A DNA stretch of 64,000 nt from Microbulbifer sp. ALW1. Its GTDB lineage: Bacteria > Pseudomonadota > Gammaproteobacteria > Pseudomonadales > Cellvibrionaceae. Below the pieces are notes generated by a model. The model was not told the DNA's origin. It worked only from the letters and a program-made list of their open reading frames with translations, and did no database searches. Positions 25,777 to 34,896 of the stretch are shown here, piece after piece. The stretch spans positions 516,001 through 580,000 of the forward strand of contig NZ_CP047569.1 of assembly GCF_009903625.1 (NCBI RefSeq), read 5' to 3'. Numbering within the stretch: the first letter of the stretch is position 1; each line of letters begins with the position of its first letter. The position numbers and the translations under genes were made by a program.

Positions 25777-27996
25777 ATGTTTGGTAAATTTTTCTTTAAC
25801 CAGCGTAAAGCTCTGTCCGCCGCCGTCGCGGTGCTGGCAATGGCTCCATTGTCGGGACTTGCCGTTGAACATCCCAACCTGGTGATCGACGCCGCAGACG
25901 TGGATGCCATGCAAGGCGCGGTAGCAAAACCCGGTCGCTTTCGCAGCGCATTTCTCGCGTCCAAATCAGCGGTAGACCATGCGCTGCAAGTGCCACTGGC
26001 GGTACCAGTGCCCACCGACGCGGGTGGAGGCTATACCCACGAGCAGCACAAAAAGAACTATCAGCTGATGTACAACGCTGGCGTGCTTTATCAGATTACC
26101 GAAGATCCCAAATATGCGGAACGCGTGCGGGATATGCTGCTGGCTTATGCCGATCTGTACCCTACCCTGCCGCTCCATCCCAAGCGTCGCCCGGGGGCAG
26201 AAAATCCCGGCAAGCTGTTCTGGCAGAGCCTGAATGAAGCGGTTTGGCTGGTGTACACCATCCAGGCCTACGATCTGATTCGCCCTTCATTGTCCAATGC
26301 AGAAGCAGAAAAAATCGAACAGGGTGCGCTGCGCCCGGTGGCTAAATTTCTTTCCGTAGAATCCCCGGCCACCTTCAACAAGGTGCATAACCACGGCACC
26401 TGGTTGACCGCCGGAGTGGGTATGGCGGGCTATGTATTGGACGAGCCAGAGTGGGTTGAGCAGGCGCTCCTCGACCTGGACAAGTCCGGCAAGGGTGGCT
26501 TCCTTCGCCAGCTGAACACCCTGTTCTCACCGGATGGCTACTACAACGAAGGTCCCTACTACCAGCGCTACGCGCTGATGCCATTTGTCACCTTCGCCAA
26601 AGCGATCGAAAACAACGAGCCGGAACGGGGCATTTTCAAGTACCGCGATGGCATTGTGATGAAGGCCATCGATACCACCATCCAGCTCAGCTACAACAAT
26701 CTGTTTTTCCCGATCAACGATGCCATCAAGAGTAAAGGCATCGACACCTCGGAGCTGGTGCTGGGCGTCACCATTGCCTATGGCGAGTCCGGCAATCCAC
26801 AACTGCTGGATATCGCCGACAGACAGCATCAGATTCTGTTGTCCGGTGACGGCCTCAAGGTTGCGCAGGGACTCGACGCCGGCGCACTACAGCCTTACCC
26901 GTTCAAGTCTTTCGCCTTCCGCGATGGAAAGGACGGCGACGAAGGCGCACTGGTTGTGCTGCGCCAGCAAACCGACGGCGACCAGGCGTTAGTGTTCAAG
27001 CCAGCCGCTCAGGGCATGGGCCACGGTCACTTTGACAAGCTTACCTGGCAGTTCTACGACCGCGGCGAAGAAATCGTTACCGATTACGGCGCGGCGCGCT
27101 TCCTGAATGTGGAAGCCAAAAATGGCGGCCGCTATCTGCAAGAAAACGAAACCTGGGCCAAGCAGACCATTGCGCACAACACGGTGGTGGTGGACGAGAC
27201 CTCCCACTTCGACAACAACCTGAAAATCGCAAACAGGAACCATCCTGAGTTGCTGTTCTTCCACGCGGATGACCAGGTCAAAATCAGTGCGGCAGAAATC
27301 GATTCCGCCTATCCCGGTGTCAGCTTGAAACGCACTCTGGCGCTCGTTAACAACCCGGAGAGCGGCAATAGCTTCGCCATCGATGTGTTCGGTGTGGAAT
27401 CCAGCCAGAAACACCAGTTGGACCTTCCTTTGCACTACAACGGCCAGCTGGTGGATACCAATTTCAGGTTGCAGGGCTTTACCGACAGTCTCAAGGCACT
27501 GGGTACCAACAATGGCTACCAGCACCTTTGGCTCAAAGCCCGCGGCAAACCGGATTCCGGACTGGCACAGGTCACCTGGCTGAACGACAACGGCCGTTTC
27601 TATACCCAATCCAGCCTGGTAGACGGCAAAACCGAGCTGTTGTTCACCGAGCTGGGCGCCAACGATCCCAACTTCAACCTGCGCTCCGAAAAAGGCTTTA
27701 TCGCTCGCCGCAATGGTGCGCGTTCACATACCTTTGTAAGCGTGTTGGAGCCCCATGGCGAGTACAACCCGTCCAAGGAATTTACCCTGGAGGCGGAAAG
27801 CCAAGTGCAGGCGCTACAGCATCGGCAGGCCGGTGACCTCGAACTGATCGCCATCGGCATCAAGAACGGTGCCACACAGCTGCTTGCGTACAACCGCAGT
27901 AGCAATGTGCCAGAAGAACTCGAAAACATTTTTGAATATGACGGCCGTAAGTACCAGTTCACTGGCCGCGCAAAACTCTTCCAAATTACTAACTGA
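25777..27996 (+). CDS. PL17 family oligoalginate lyase
   Basis: 739 residues from ATG 25777 with a signal peptide (LSAAVAVLAMAPLSGLAVEH). An N-terminal alpha/alpha toroid is followed by a heparinase II/III-like beta domain (GHGHFDKLTWQFYDRGEEIVTDYGAARF). Active-site residues correspond to Saccharophagus Alg17C: N205/H206 (KVHNHGTWLTAG) and Y262 (YYNEGPYYQRY), with the same 57-residue spacing. It trims oligoalginate exolytically to unsaturated monouronate that becomes DEH. The upstream PL6 enzyme makes its substrate. Confidence 0.93.
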   Translation: MFGKFFFNQRKALSAAVAVLAMAPLSGLAVEHPNLVIDAADVDAMQGAVAKPGRFRSAFLASKSAVDHALQVPLAVPVPTDAGGGYTHEQHKKNYQLMYNAGVLYQITEDPKYAERVRDMLLAYADLYPTLPLHPKRRPGAENPGKLFWQSLNEAVWLVYTIQAYDLIRPSLSNAEAEKIEQGALRPVAKFLSVESPATFNKVHNHGTWLTAGVGMAGYVLDEPEWVEQALLDLDKSGKGGFLRQLNTLFSPDGYYNEGPYYQRYALMPFVTFAKAIENNEPERGIFKYRDGIVMKAIDTTIQLSYNNLFFPINDAIKSKGIDTSELVLGVTIAYGESGNPQLLDIADRQHQILLSGDGLKVAQGLDAGALQPYPFKSFAFRDGKDGDEGALVVLRQQTDGDQALVFKPAAQGMGHGHFDKLTWQFYDRGEEIVTDYGAARFLNVEAKNGGRYLQENETWAKQTIAHNTVVVDETSHFDNNLKIANRNHPELLFFHADDQVKISAAEIDSAYPGVSLKRTLALVNNPESGNSFAIDVFGVESSQKHQLDLPLHYNGQLVDTNFRLQGFTDSLKALGTNNGYQHLWLKARGKPDSGLAQVTWLNDNGRFYTQSSLVDGKTELLFTELGANDPNFNLRSEKGFIARRNGARSHTFVSVLEPHGEYNPSKEFTLEAESQVQALQHRQAGDLELIAIGIKNGATQLLAYNRSSNVPEELENIFEYDGRKYQFTGRAKLFQITN

Positions 27997-28014
27997 TTTT
28001 CCGCGGAGACGGTT

Positions 28015-28356
28015 ATGCCCGCTACTGATGCGTTTGTTCAAGCCCAGGATGTTGAAGTCGAAGATCTCGGCGGCGGTATCAAGCGGCAGATTCTTGGTCA
28101 CGATAACAGCCTGATGATTGTGCGTGTCTGGTTTGAGGAAGGCAGCATCGGCTATGTACACAAACACCCGCACACTCAGGTGAGCTACGTGGAAAGCGGT
28201 GAGTTTGAAGTACAGGTCGATGGGCGTAAAAAAATCCTGAAGGCTGGAGACAGTTTCTACATAGCGCCACATCTGGAACACGGTGCCGTGTGCAAAAAGG
28301 CCGGAGTGCTACTCGATACATTCAGCCCATACCGGGAAGACTTTCTGCAGAAATAA
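28015..28356 (+). CDS. kdgF: KdgF-like cupin, uronate linearisation
   Basis: 113-residue single-domain cupin. Metal ligands H49, H51, Q55 (HKHPHTQVSYVESGEFEV) and H89 (IAPHLEHGAV) match KdgF. KdgF converts cyclic 4,5-unsaturated monouronates from pectin or alginate to linear ketouronates (DEH), speeding entry into metabolism. No signal peptide, so cytoplasmic. Lies 18 bases after the PL17 stop, with CGGAGA before its ATG, in the same operon. Confidence 0.9.
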   Translation: MPATDAFVQAQDVEVEDLGGGIKRQILGHDNSLMIVRVWFEEGSIGYVHKHPHTQVSYVESGEFEVQVDGRKKILKAGDSFYIAPHLEHGAVCKKAGVLLDTFSPYREDFLQK

Positions 28357-28371
28357 ACCAGGACAATAATA

Positions 28372-29667
28372 ATGAAAAACTTACGCTGGACCATTGTGTC
28401 CCTGGTGGCCCTCGCCACCATTATCAATTACATCGATCGCACCGCTCTTTCCGTGATGTGGCCAGGTATTGCCGATGACCTCGGCATGGATAGCCACGAC
28501 TACGCCAATATCATGAGCGTATTCCTGATTGCCTATGCTATTGGCCAGGCGGTGTTTGGTCGCGTATTTGACGCCATCGGCACTCGCCTCGGCTTTATGC
28601 TTTCCATCGTGGTCTGGTCCATCTCCATCGCGATGCACGCACTGGCAACGTCCGTGGCCTCCTTCAGTATCTTTCGCACGCTGCTGGGTTTCGGTGAGGC
28701 GGGCAACTGGCCCGGTGCCACCAAGGCCAATGCGGAATGGTTCCCCGCGAAAGAGCGCGCCCTGGCTCAGGGTATCTTCGGCGCCGGCGCCTCTGCAGGC
28801 AGTATCATTGCCCCACCGCTGGTCGCATTCCTGTATGCGTTCATGGGGTGGCAGGCGACCTTCCTCGTGGTCGCGCTGCTCGGGTTTATCTGGCTGGTGC
28901 CCTGGTTGATCATCTACAAGAGTGGCCCCGACGCCCACCCCTGGATCACCGCGGAAGAGCGCGAACTGATTCTGTCCGGTCAGATTGCCGCGGATAAAGA
29001 AGAAGATGAGTATGTTCCAACGTTGCGCGAACTGCTGTCTCACCGCCAGAGCTGGAGCGTAATTTCCGCGCGCTTCTTTATCGAGCCTATCTGGTGGCTG
29101 TTCGTAGCCTGGCTGCCACTCTACCTGAACGACAAGTTCGGCTTTGATGTGAAAGCGATCGGTGCGTCCGCCTGGATTCCTTACTGTGGCGCCGCGGCCG
29201 GTGCACTTTTCGGCGGCTGGTTGTCGGGCAAGCTGATGAGCAATGGCTGGAGCGTAAATAAATCCCGTAAATTTGCCGTTCTTATTGGTGGTTGCTGCAT
29301 GCTGCCGGCCCTGCTCGCCACCACCGTGGCAGCAACTCCCGCTGCGGCACTGGCCCTGATCACTGTGATCCTGTTCGGCTTCCAGGCGGCCATCAACAAT
29401 ATCCAGACGCTGCCCAGCGATTACTTTTCTGGCAAAAGCGTCGCCAGTCTCGCCGGTATCAGCGGCGCTGTTGGTGTGATCAGCGTAATTACCGCAATTC
29501 AGTTGGTACCGATCATCACCAATGATGGGACCTACTACCCTCCCTTCTTCATTCTTGGTGCTTCTCTGGTACCGCTGATGTTGATCTCGGTTCTGTTTGT
29601 CGGGGGGCGTATCACTCCGGTGCGCAGCAAGCAGGAAAAAAAGCCACTCGTTGAAGCAACCAACTAG
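28372..29667 (+). CDS. MFS transporter, probable DEH/uronate uptake
   Basis: 431 residues, 12 predicted membrane segments. YIDRTALSVMWPGIADDLGMDS and GEAGNWPGATKANAEWFPAKERALAQGIF are signatures of the anion:cation symporter branch that includes ExuT (hexuronate). Located 15 bases after kdgF and before the DEH reductase, it most likely carries DEH or unsaturated uronate across the inner membrane, as ToaA/ToaB-type proteins do in Vibrio. Substrate is inferred from the operon. Confidence 0.87.
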   Translation: MKNLRWTIVSLVALATIINYIDRTALSVMWPGIADDLGMDSHDYANIMSVFLIAYAIGQAVFGRVFDAIGTRLGFMLSIVVWSISIAMHALATSVASFSIFRTLLGFGEAGNWPGATKANAEWFPAKERALAQGIFGAGASAGSIIAPPLVAFLYAFMGWQATFLVVALLGFIWLVPWLIIYKSGPDAHPWITAEERELILSGQIAADKEEDEYVPTLRELLSHRQSWSVISARFFIEPIWWLFVAWLPLYLNDKFGFDVKAIGASAWIPYCGAAAGALFGGWLSGKLMSNGWSVNKSRKFAVLIGGCCMLPALLATTVAATPAAALALITVILFGFQAAINNIQTLPSDYFSGKSVASLAGISGAVGVISVITAIQLVPIITNDGTYYPPFFILGASLVPLMLISVLFVGGRITPVRSKQEKKPLVEATN

Positions 29668-29727
29668 GTTCGATCAGAAACGTTATTCAAGTTGTATCGG
29701 AATACAAAAATACAGTTAGGAGTCATT

Positions 29728-30477
29728 ATGAAACTTCAAGGTAAAGTAGCCATCGTCAGCGGTGGGGCAAGGGACATCGGTAAAGCGGTTTCCCTGAAGC
29801 TGGCGGCGGAAGGTGCCAAGGTAGTGGTGAACTACTTCAGCAATGCACAAACGGCGGAAGAAACCCTGGTTGAAATCAAAGCGGCCGGCGGTGAAGCTAT
29901 CCTCGCCAAAGGTGACATGACCAAACAGGCAGACGTTGCCAGCGTTATTGCCGCGGCACAGGAAGCCTACGGTAAAACCATTGATATCCTGGTGAACGTA
30001 GCGGGTGGCCTGGTAGAGCGTAAAACTATCGACGAGATGGACGAAGAGTTCTTCAATAAAGTCATTGCGCTGAACCTAAACAGTACTTTCCTGCTCACTA
30101 AAGCGGTTGTGCCGCATATGGACGGCGGCGCTATCGTAAACCTGGCCTCTCAGGCCGGCCGCGATGGCGGCGGCCCCGGTGCCTCCGCTTACGCCACTTC
30201 CAAGGGTGCTGTTATGACCTTCACCCGCGCCATGGCAAAAGAGCTGGGACCAAAAAATATTCGCGTCAACTCCCTGTGCCCCGGCATGATCAGCACCACT
30301 TTCCACGACACCTTCACCAAAGATGCCGTGCGTGAACATGTCGCCAACGCCACTCCGCTGAAGCGCGAAGGCAAGGCTCCGGAAGTGGCCGACGCGGTTG
30401 CCTATCTGGCATCTGACGAAGCGTCGTTCATCACCGGTACCAATATCGACATCAACGGTGGTCTGTTCTTCTCCTGA
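29728..30477 (+). CDS. SDR family DEH reductase
   Basis: 249 residues from ATG 29728, preceded by TTAGGAG. SDR features: SGGARDIGKAV (dinucleotide loop), VNVAGG, catalytic Ser and Tyr-Lys in NLASQAGRDGGGPGASAYATSKGA, and C-terminal GTNIDINGGLFFS. Within an alginate operon between uptake and KDG kinase, it should reduce DEH to 2-keto-3-deoxygluconate with NAD(P)H, the step done by SDR enzymes such as A1-R in Sphingomonas. Cofactor preference cannot be fixed by eye. Confidence 0.85.
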   Translation: MKLQGKVAIVSGGARDIGKAVSLKLAAEGAKVVVNYFSNAQTAEETLVEIKAAGGEAILAKGDMTKQADVASVIAAAQEAYGKTIDILVNVAGGLVERKTIDEMDEEFFNKVIALNLNSTFLLTKAVVPHMDGGAIVNLASQAGRDGGGPGASAYATSKGAVMTFTRAMAKELGPKNIRVNSLCPGMISTTFHDTFTKDAVREHVANATPLKREGKAPEVADAVAYLASDEASFITGTNIDINGGLFFS

Positions 30478-30529
30478 TTCGGGAAATTGCAGCCAGAAAG
30501 CTTATCGAGGTAAACAGGTGGAATCACCC

Positions 30530-31486
30530 ATGCACAAGCGCATCGCTGTCATCGGCGAATGTATGCTGGAAATGAACCTGGACGGCGATTGTCGCAGCCA
30601 CCACAGTGAACCCCGCTTGAATGCGGGGCTCTCCTTCGGCGGCGATACATTGAATACCGCGCTGTATATGTCCCGGCTCGGCGCCAGTGTCGATTATGTT
30701 ACGGCGCTGGGTGATGACCACTTGAGCGACTGGATGATCCACCAGTGGCAAGCGGAAAATATCGGCTGCGATCTGGTAAAGCGCGAGGCGAACGCGACGC
30801 CCGGGCTTTACCTGATCGAAACCGACAGCAGTGGTGAACGGACCTTTCTCTACTGGAGGGACCGCGCTCCCGCAAGACGCCTGTTGGACAACCCACAATC
30901 GGCAAAGCAGCTGTTCGATCAGCTGATGACGTTTGATGCGGTTTACTTGTCCGGAATATCCCTCGCCATTCTCTCCCCCTACGGGCGCGAATGCCTGTTC
31001 GATTTTTTCGCCGCGTTTCGCCGCAATGGCGGCCTGGTTATTTTCGACGGAAACTACCGCCCGAGGCTGTGGAGCAGTGAAACACTGACCCGCAAAGCCT
31101 ACGAGCAAATGCTAAGGCACACCGATATCGCACTGCCTACCTTTGAAGACGAGCAGGCGTTGTTCGGCGACGAAGATACGGATGCGGTATTAACGCGCCT
31201 TCAGGCATGGGGCGTCGGGGAAATTGTGTTGAAAATGGGTGCCGATGGCTGCCTGTTGGTTCAGCAGAATCAGGAGCCGCAATTGGTCCCCGCAAACAAA
31301 GTAGTGCCGGTGGACACCACGGCAGCGGGGGATTCCTTCAATGCGGGTTACCTTGCCAGGCGGCTCGCAGGAAGTAGCGCCGTGGATGCTGCACTTTGCG
31401 GGCACAAACTGGCGGGTACGGTTATCCAATTCCGTGGCGCGATCATCGCGCAAAGTGCCATGCCCGAGGTTAACGAGGCAGTTTAA
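30530..31486 (+). CDS. kdgK: 2-keto-3-deoxygluconate kinase
   Basis: 318 residues, PfkB/ribokinase fold: N-terminal IAVIGECMLEM, sugar-binding GGDTLNTALYMSRLG, and the C-terminal ATP/catalytic site VDTTAAGDSFNAGYLARRL (DTxGAGD-like, catalytic Asp). Phosphorylates KDG to KDPG. A GTG at 30518 with GAGG seven bases upstream is an equally good start; it adds four residues. Last gene of the PL6-to-kdgK operon, ended by a strong terminator. The next enzyme, KDPG aldolase, is not in the window. Confidence 0.93.
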   Translation: MHKRIAVIGECMLEMNLDGDCRSHHSEPRLNAGLSFGGDTLNTALYMSRLGASVDYVTALGDDHLSDWMIHQWQAENIGCDLVKREANATPGLYLIETDSSGERTFLYWRDRAPARRLLDNPQSAKQLFDQLMTFDAVYLSGISLAILSPYGRECLFDFFAAFRRNGGLVIFDGNYRPRLWSSETLTRKAYEQMLRHTDIALPTFEDEQALFGDEDTDAVLTRLQAWGVGEIVLKMGADGCLLVQQNQEPQLVPANKVVPVDTTAAGDSFNAGYLARRLAGSSAVDAALCGHKLAGTVIQFRGAIIAQSAMPEVNEAV

Positions 31487-31514
31487 TTTCCACCGGAAAA
31501 TGTTGATTCAAGCA

Positions 31515-31538
31515 AGCGGCCCAGGGCCGCTTTTTTAT
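31515..31538 (+). terminator. Intrinsic terminator after kdgK
   Basis: AGCGGCCC-A-GGGCCGCT with T6 immediately after, 28 bases beyond the kdgK stop. Confidence 0.92.
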
Positions 31539-31574
31539 TGTCCCGACCTCTTAACGACAAAACCTGTAACAACC

Positions 31575-31761
31575 ATTGGTCTTACCCATTGCTCTTTCAG
31601 AAAAACGAGCGTCAAAAATTTAAAATAAATGAAAATATATTTCTTAGTGAGAAAAACCATAAATTTCTTATAAAACAATAATTTAATTAAAAATACCCCC
31701 GGGCCATCTTACCAATTGTGTTAACCAATATTGTTGACAGGTTTTCTGCAATTGGTTTAAC
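31575..31761. promoter_or_regulatory. Candidate operator cluster before TonB receptor 2
   Basis: The 334-bp gap between kdgK and the second receptor is AT-rich after the kdgK terminator. It holds ATTGGTCTTAC (31575, plus), ATTGGTAAG (31709-31716, minus), ATTGGTTAAC (31720-31729, minus) and ATTGGTTTAAC (31751, plus). 31720-31738 is a 19-bp imperfect palindrome centred on AATATT. These match the sites at 18858 and 23226-23379, so the receptor and PL7 genes probably share the regulator. Confidence 0.5.
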
Positions 31762-31820
31762 TCCTGCTGCAATGAGCCAATAAAAATAAAATCGTTCATA
31801 CAATGAGAGGAAACTGTTAC

Positions 31821-34706
31821 ATGGATAAGAATAAAAAGTTCGAAAAGCACAGCGTGGTGAAAGACCTTAGTCTGCTGATGCTCTCCGCATCCGCCATGGC
31901 ATTCGCCCCCATGACGTTCGCACAGGCGGGCGATTCCACTACGCTGGAAGAAGTGTCGGTCACCGGTATTCGCCACAGTCTGGAAGCCGCCGCAGACGCC
32001 AAGCGCGATGATTCCCGCGTTGTCGATGCGGTCGTCGCGGAAGACATTGGGAAATTGCCCGACAACAATATTGCTGAAGCACTGCAGCGGGTAGCCGGTG
32101 TTTCCATCAACCGTGACTTTGGTGTTGGTAACGAAGTTTCCATTCGCGGCCTCCCGCAAAACCGCGTGGAAGTGAACGGTCGTTCCACCCTTGGCGATGG
32201 CCGCAACGGCGTCAACTTCCAGGATTTCCCCGCGGACTTTCTGTCCAAGGTTGAAGTCATCAAATCGCCAACACCGGAAATGATCGAAGGCGCTCTCGGC
32301 GGTACCATCAGCCTGGTTACCGCTCGCCCACTGGACCTGAGCGCGCCTCTCGCCTCCATTTCCGTACAGGGCGAGTACGCTGACAAGGCGGATAACTGGG
32401 CGCCGATTATCAGTACTGCCGCCGGTGACAACTGGGACCTGGGCGAGGCCGGCACCTTTGGCGCCATGGCCTCCATTTCTTACCAGGACCGCACGCTACG
32501 CCGCGACGAGTCACTGGTGCAGCTGATGGTCGACAACGTCGACTTCAACAACGACGGTGTAATCGACAGCGCCGACGATGCAAAGAACACCCCCTCCGGC
32601 AAATATGTTTTTGCCCGCGAACACACCTACAACCCGCGCACCGAGCAGCGCGAGCGCACCGCGTTCAATATTGCGCTGCAGTGGGCACCGGCGTCCGAGC
32701 AGGGTCAGTTCTATCTCGACCTGAATGCCACCGAGCGCAGCGGCAGCCAGGAAACCTTTTCCCTGCTGCACGTGGGCGGTACACCGGTTGCCACCCCTGG
32801 GGTCACCTACGAGGACGCAAACGGCCAGCTGCAGAACTTTACCTACGATGCCATCCAACCGCTGCAAACCGCCGGTTCCAGCTTCCGCAATACCGATGCA
32901 TTCAGCCACGCCTTTGGCGGTGAGTGGAGCTTTACCGACAAGCTAACCGTGAGCGGTGAGTACTCCATTGCCGAATCCGACAGCTACACGCCCTTCTCGG
33001 AATTTCGCTTTCGCGGCACCGATCGCTCTCTGGAAGGACAGGGACATCCGGATGAAAACAAGTGGCTTATCCCGGTAACTTTTGAGAACAGTAACAGCAG
33101 CGCACCGGTGGTCGACTTTGCCGACGGCTATGTATTTACCGACCAGCAAAACCAGGCGTTCCGTCGCTACGAGGACACCCGCACTTACATCAACAACCAG
33201 GAAAATGCGTTCCGTTTTGACCTGGAATACGCCGAACCCTTCGGTATGGAATGGGTTTCCGCAGTAAAAACCGGCGTGCGCACCACCAGCCGGGATTACG
33301 AGCAGAACCGCTACCAGTTCCGTGTGACCAATATCTTCAAGAACCTGACCGATGCCGACGGCAACGCGGACATCATCTGGATGGAAGATATTGCGGCACA
33401 GTTTCCCAACGCCATCAGTGAGTACGATTTTTCCGGCGACGGTTTCGAGCAAAGCGGTATGCGCGGCGCTTACGATCTGGCCAAGGTGACCGCTTACGAT
33501 GTGGGCCTGCTGCAAAATCAGCAGGCGACCTTCGATATCGTCCAGCAGTTGCTGGCCGGCACCAACATGCAGATTGACGGCAGTCTCAGCGACAACCTGG
33601 AATATCAGGAAAGCGGCTACTCAGAAGTCAATGAAGAAACCTCGGCCATGTACGTGCAGGCCAACCTGGATTTCGGCAAGGTCCGTGCCGTAGTGGGTGG
33701 CCGTTACGTCAGTACGGATATCACTTCCCGCGCCTATCAGGATGGCGAGATAGTTACCGGCGGTTCCAGCTACAACGACTTCCTGCCGAGCCTGAACGTT
33801 ACCTGGGATGTGACCGAAGACACCCTGATGCGCTTTGCGGCCGCCAAGGTCATGCGCCGCGCCGACTTCAATGAACTGAGCCCGGCCTATGCCTATCGCG
33901 ACGCCTATATTGCGGCCAGCCGTGGCAGCCCCGAACTGGAACCCTACCGTGCAACCCAGTACGACATTGCTGCGGAGCACTACTGGGGCAGCAACATGGT
34001 TTCCGCCACGCTGTTCTTCAAGGATGTCGCCTCTTTCACAGAGCCGACCTTCGAGTGTGAAAACCAGCCGGAAGTCGTCAGAACCCTGAGCAATACCTCT
34101 GACTACGACAAGATCTGTCTGTGGCAAGCCGACGGCATCCAGTATGCCAATGCCAATACTCCGATCTCAGAAATGGGCATTCTCACCGACTTCATCACCA
34201 ATGGTGAAGACGGCAAGGTTCAGGGACTCGAGTTGGGTTATCAGCAGGCCTTCGACTTCCTGCCGGGTCGTTGGTCTGGCCTGGGTATCAGTGCCAACTA
34301 CACCTACGCCGACAGTGAAGACCCGAATGGTGTGCCGCTGCCAGACATTTCCGAAAACACCTTCAATACCCAGCTGTATTACGAGTATGAGGGCTTCGGT
34401 GTTCGTCTCGCCTACACCTTCCGCGATCGCTTCCTGGACGAAGCGCAAACCAAGCGTGTTCTTCCGCTGGGTGAGCTGATGCTGGGTGCCGGTTCCGACG
34501 ACCCGACCCTGGGGAACGATTACCGCGAAGACCTGGCGCAACTGGACCTCTCCGCCAGTTATGACGTGACCGAAGATATTACGGTCATCGGTAACGTCAC
34601 CAATTTAACCGGTGAACCCACCATCAATACCGGTGCTAACGGTACGGCTTTCCAGATCATGGAAAACGACCGGCGCTTTGTGCTGGGAGTGCGCGCTAAA
34701 TTCTGA
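31821..34706 (+). CDS. TonB-dependent receptor 2 of the alginate locus
   Basis: 961 residues from ATG 31821 with AGAGG upstream; signal peptide ending FAQAGDS (~32). TonB-box-like LEEVSVTGIRHSLE, plug with DIGKLPDNNIAEALQRVAGVSINRD and VSIRGLPQNRVEVNGR, and a barrel ending FVLGVRAKF with terminal Phe. Same Caulobacter/Xanthomonas receptor class as receptor 1 but clearly divergent in sequence, so the two probably take different oligomers, for example G- or M-rich or different sizes; that is inference. Precedes the PL7 gene. Confidence 0.9.
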   Translation: MDKNKKFEKHSVVKDLSLLMLSASAMAFAPMTFAQAGDSTTLEEVSVTGIRHSLEAAADAKRDDSRVVDAVVAEDIGKLPDNNIAEALQRVAGVSINRDFGVGNEVSIRGLPQNRVEVNGRSTLGDGRNGVNFQDFPADFLSKVEVIKSPTPEMIEGALGGTISLVTARPLDLSAPLASISVQGEYADKADNWAPIISTAAGDNWDLGEAGTFGAMASISYQDRTLRRDESLVQLMVDNVDFNNDGVIDSADDAKNTPSGKYVFAREHTYNPRTEQRERTAFNIALQWAPASEQGQFYLDLNATERSGSQETFSLLHVGGTPVATPGVTYEDANGQLQNFTYDAIQPLQTAGSSFRNTDAFSHAFGGEWSFTDKLTVSGEYSIAESDSYTPFSEFRFRGTDRSLEGQGHPDENKWLIPVTFENSNSSAPVVDFADGYVFTDQQNQAFRRYEDTRTYINNQENAFRFDLEYAEPFGMEWVSAVKTGVRTTSRDYEQNRYQFRVTNIFKNLTDADGNADIIWMEDIAAQFPNAISEYDFSGDGFEQSGMRGAYDLAKVTAYDVGLLQNQQATFDIVQQLLAGTNMQIDGSLSDNLEYQESGYSEVNEETSAMYVQANLDFGKVRAVVGGRYVSTDITSRAYQDGEIVTGGSSYNDFLPSLNVTWDVTEDTLMRFAAAKVMRRADFNELSPAYAYRDAYIAASRGSPELEPYRATQYDIAAEHYWGSNMVSATLFFKDVASFTEPTFECENQPEVVRTLSNTSDYDKICLWQADGIQYANANTPISEMGILTDFITNGEDGKVQGLELGYQQAFDFLPGRWSGLGISANYTYADSEDPNGVPLPDISENTFNTQLYYEYEGFGVRLAYTFRDRFLDEAQTKRVLPLGELMLGAGSDDPTLGNDYREDLAQLDLSASYDVTEDITVIGNVTNLTGEPTINTGANGTAFQIMENDRRFVLGVRAKF

Positions 34707-34717
34707 TTAAGGGCGCA

Positions 34718-34746
34718 GTGGTCGGTGGTGTTCTGCCACCGGCCAC
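34718..34746 (+). promoter_or_regulatory. Hairpin between TonB receptor 2 and PL7
   Basis: GTGGTCGGTGG/CCACCGGCCAC, an 11-bp stem with one G-U pair and a 7-base loop, 12 bases past the receptor stop. No U-tract follows, so it looks like an RNA-stability or partial-attenuation element between two genes needing different expression. Confidence 0.5.
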
Positions 34747-34896
34747 AGGATTCAACGCAAACCTTTCCCCAAGCAGTACCCGAAGGTAATCCGATTCCGC
34801 GGCGGTTTCGTCGTGGGCGGCGCACCTGAAAGAAACTGCAGCAGTCTGCATTCGCTGCAACCCATTCACACCCTACAAAAAAATAACGAGGGTTTC

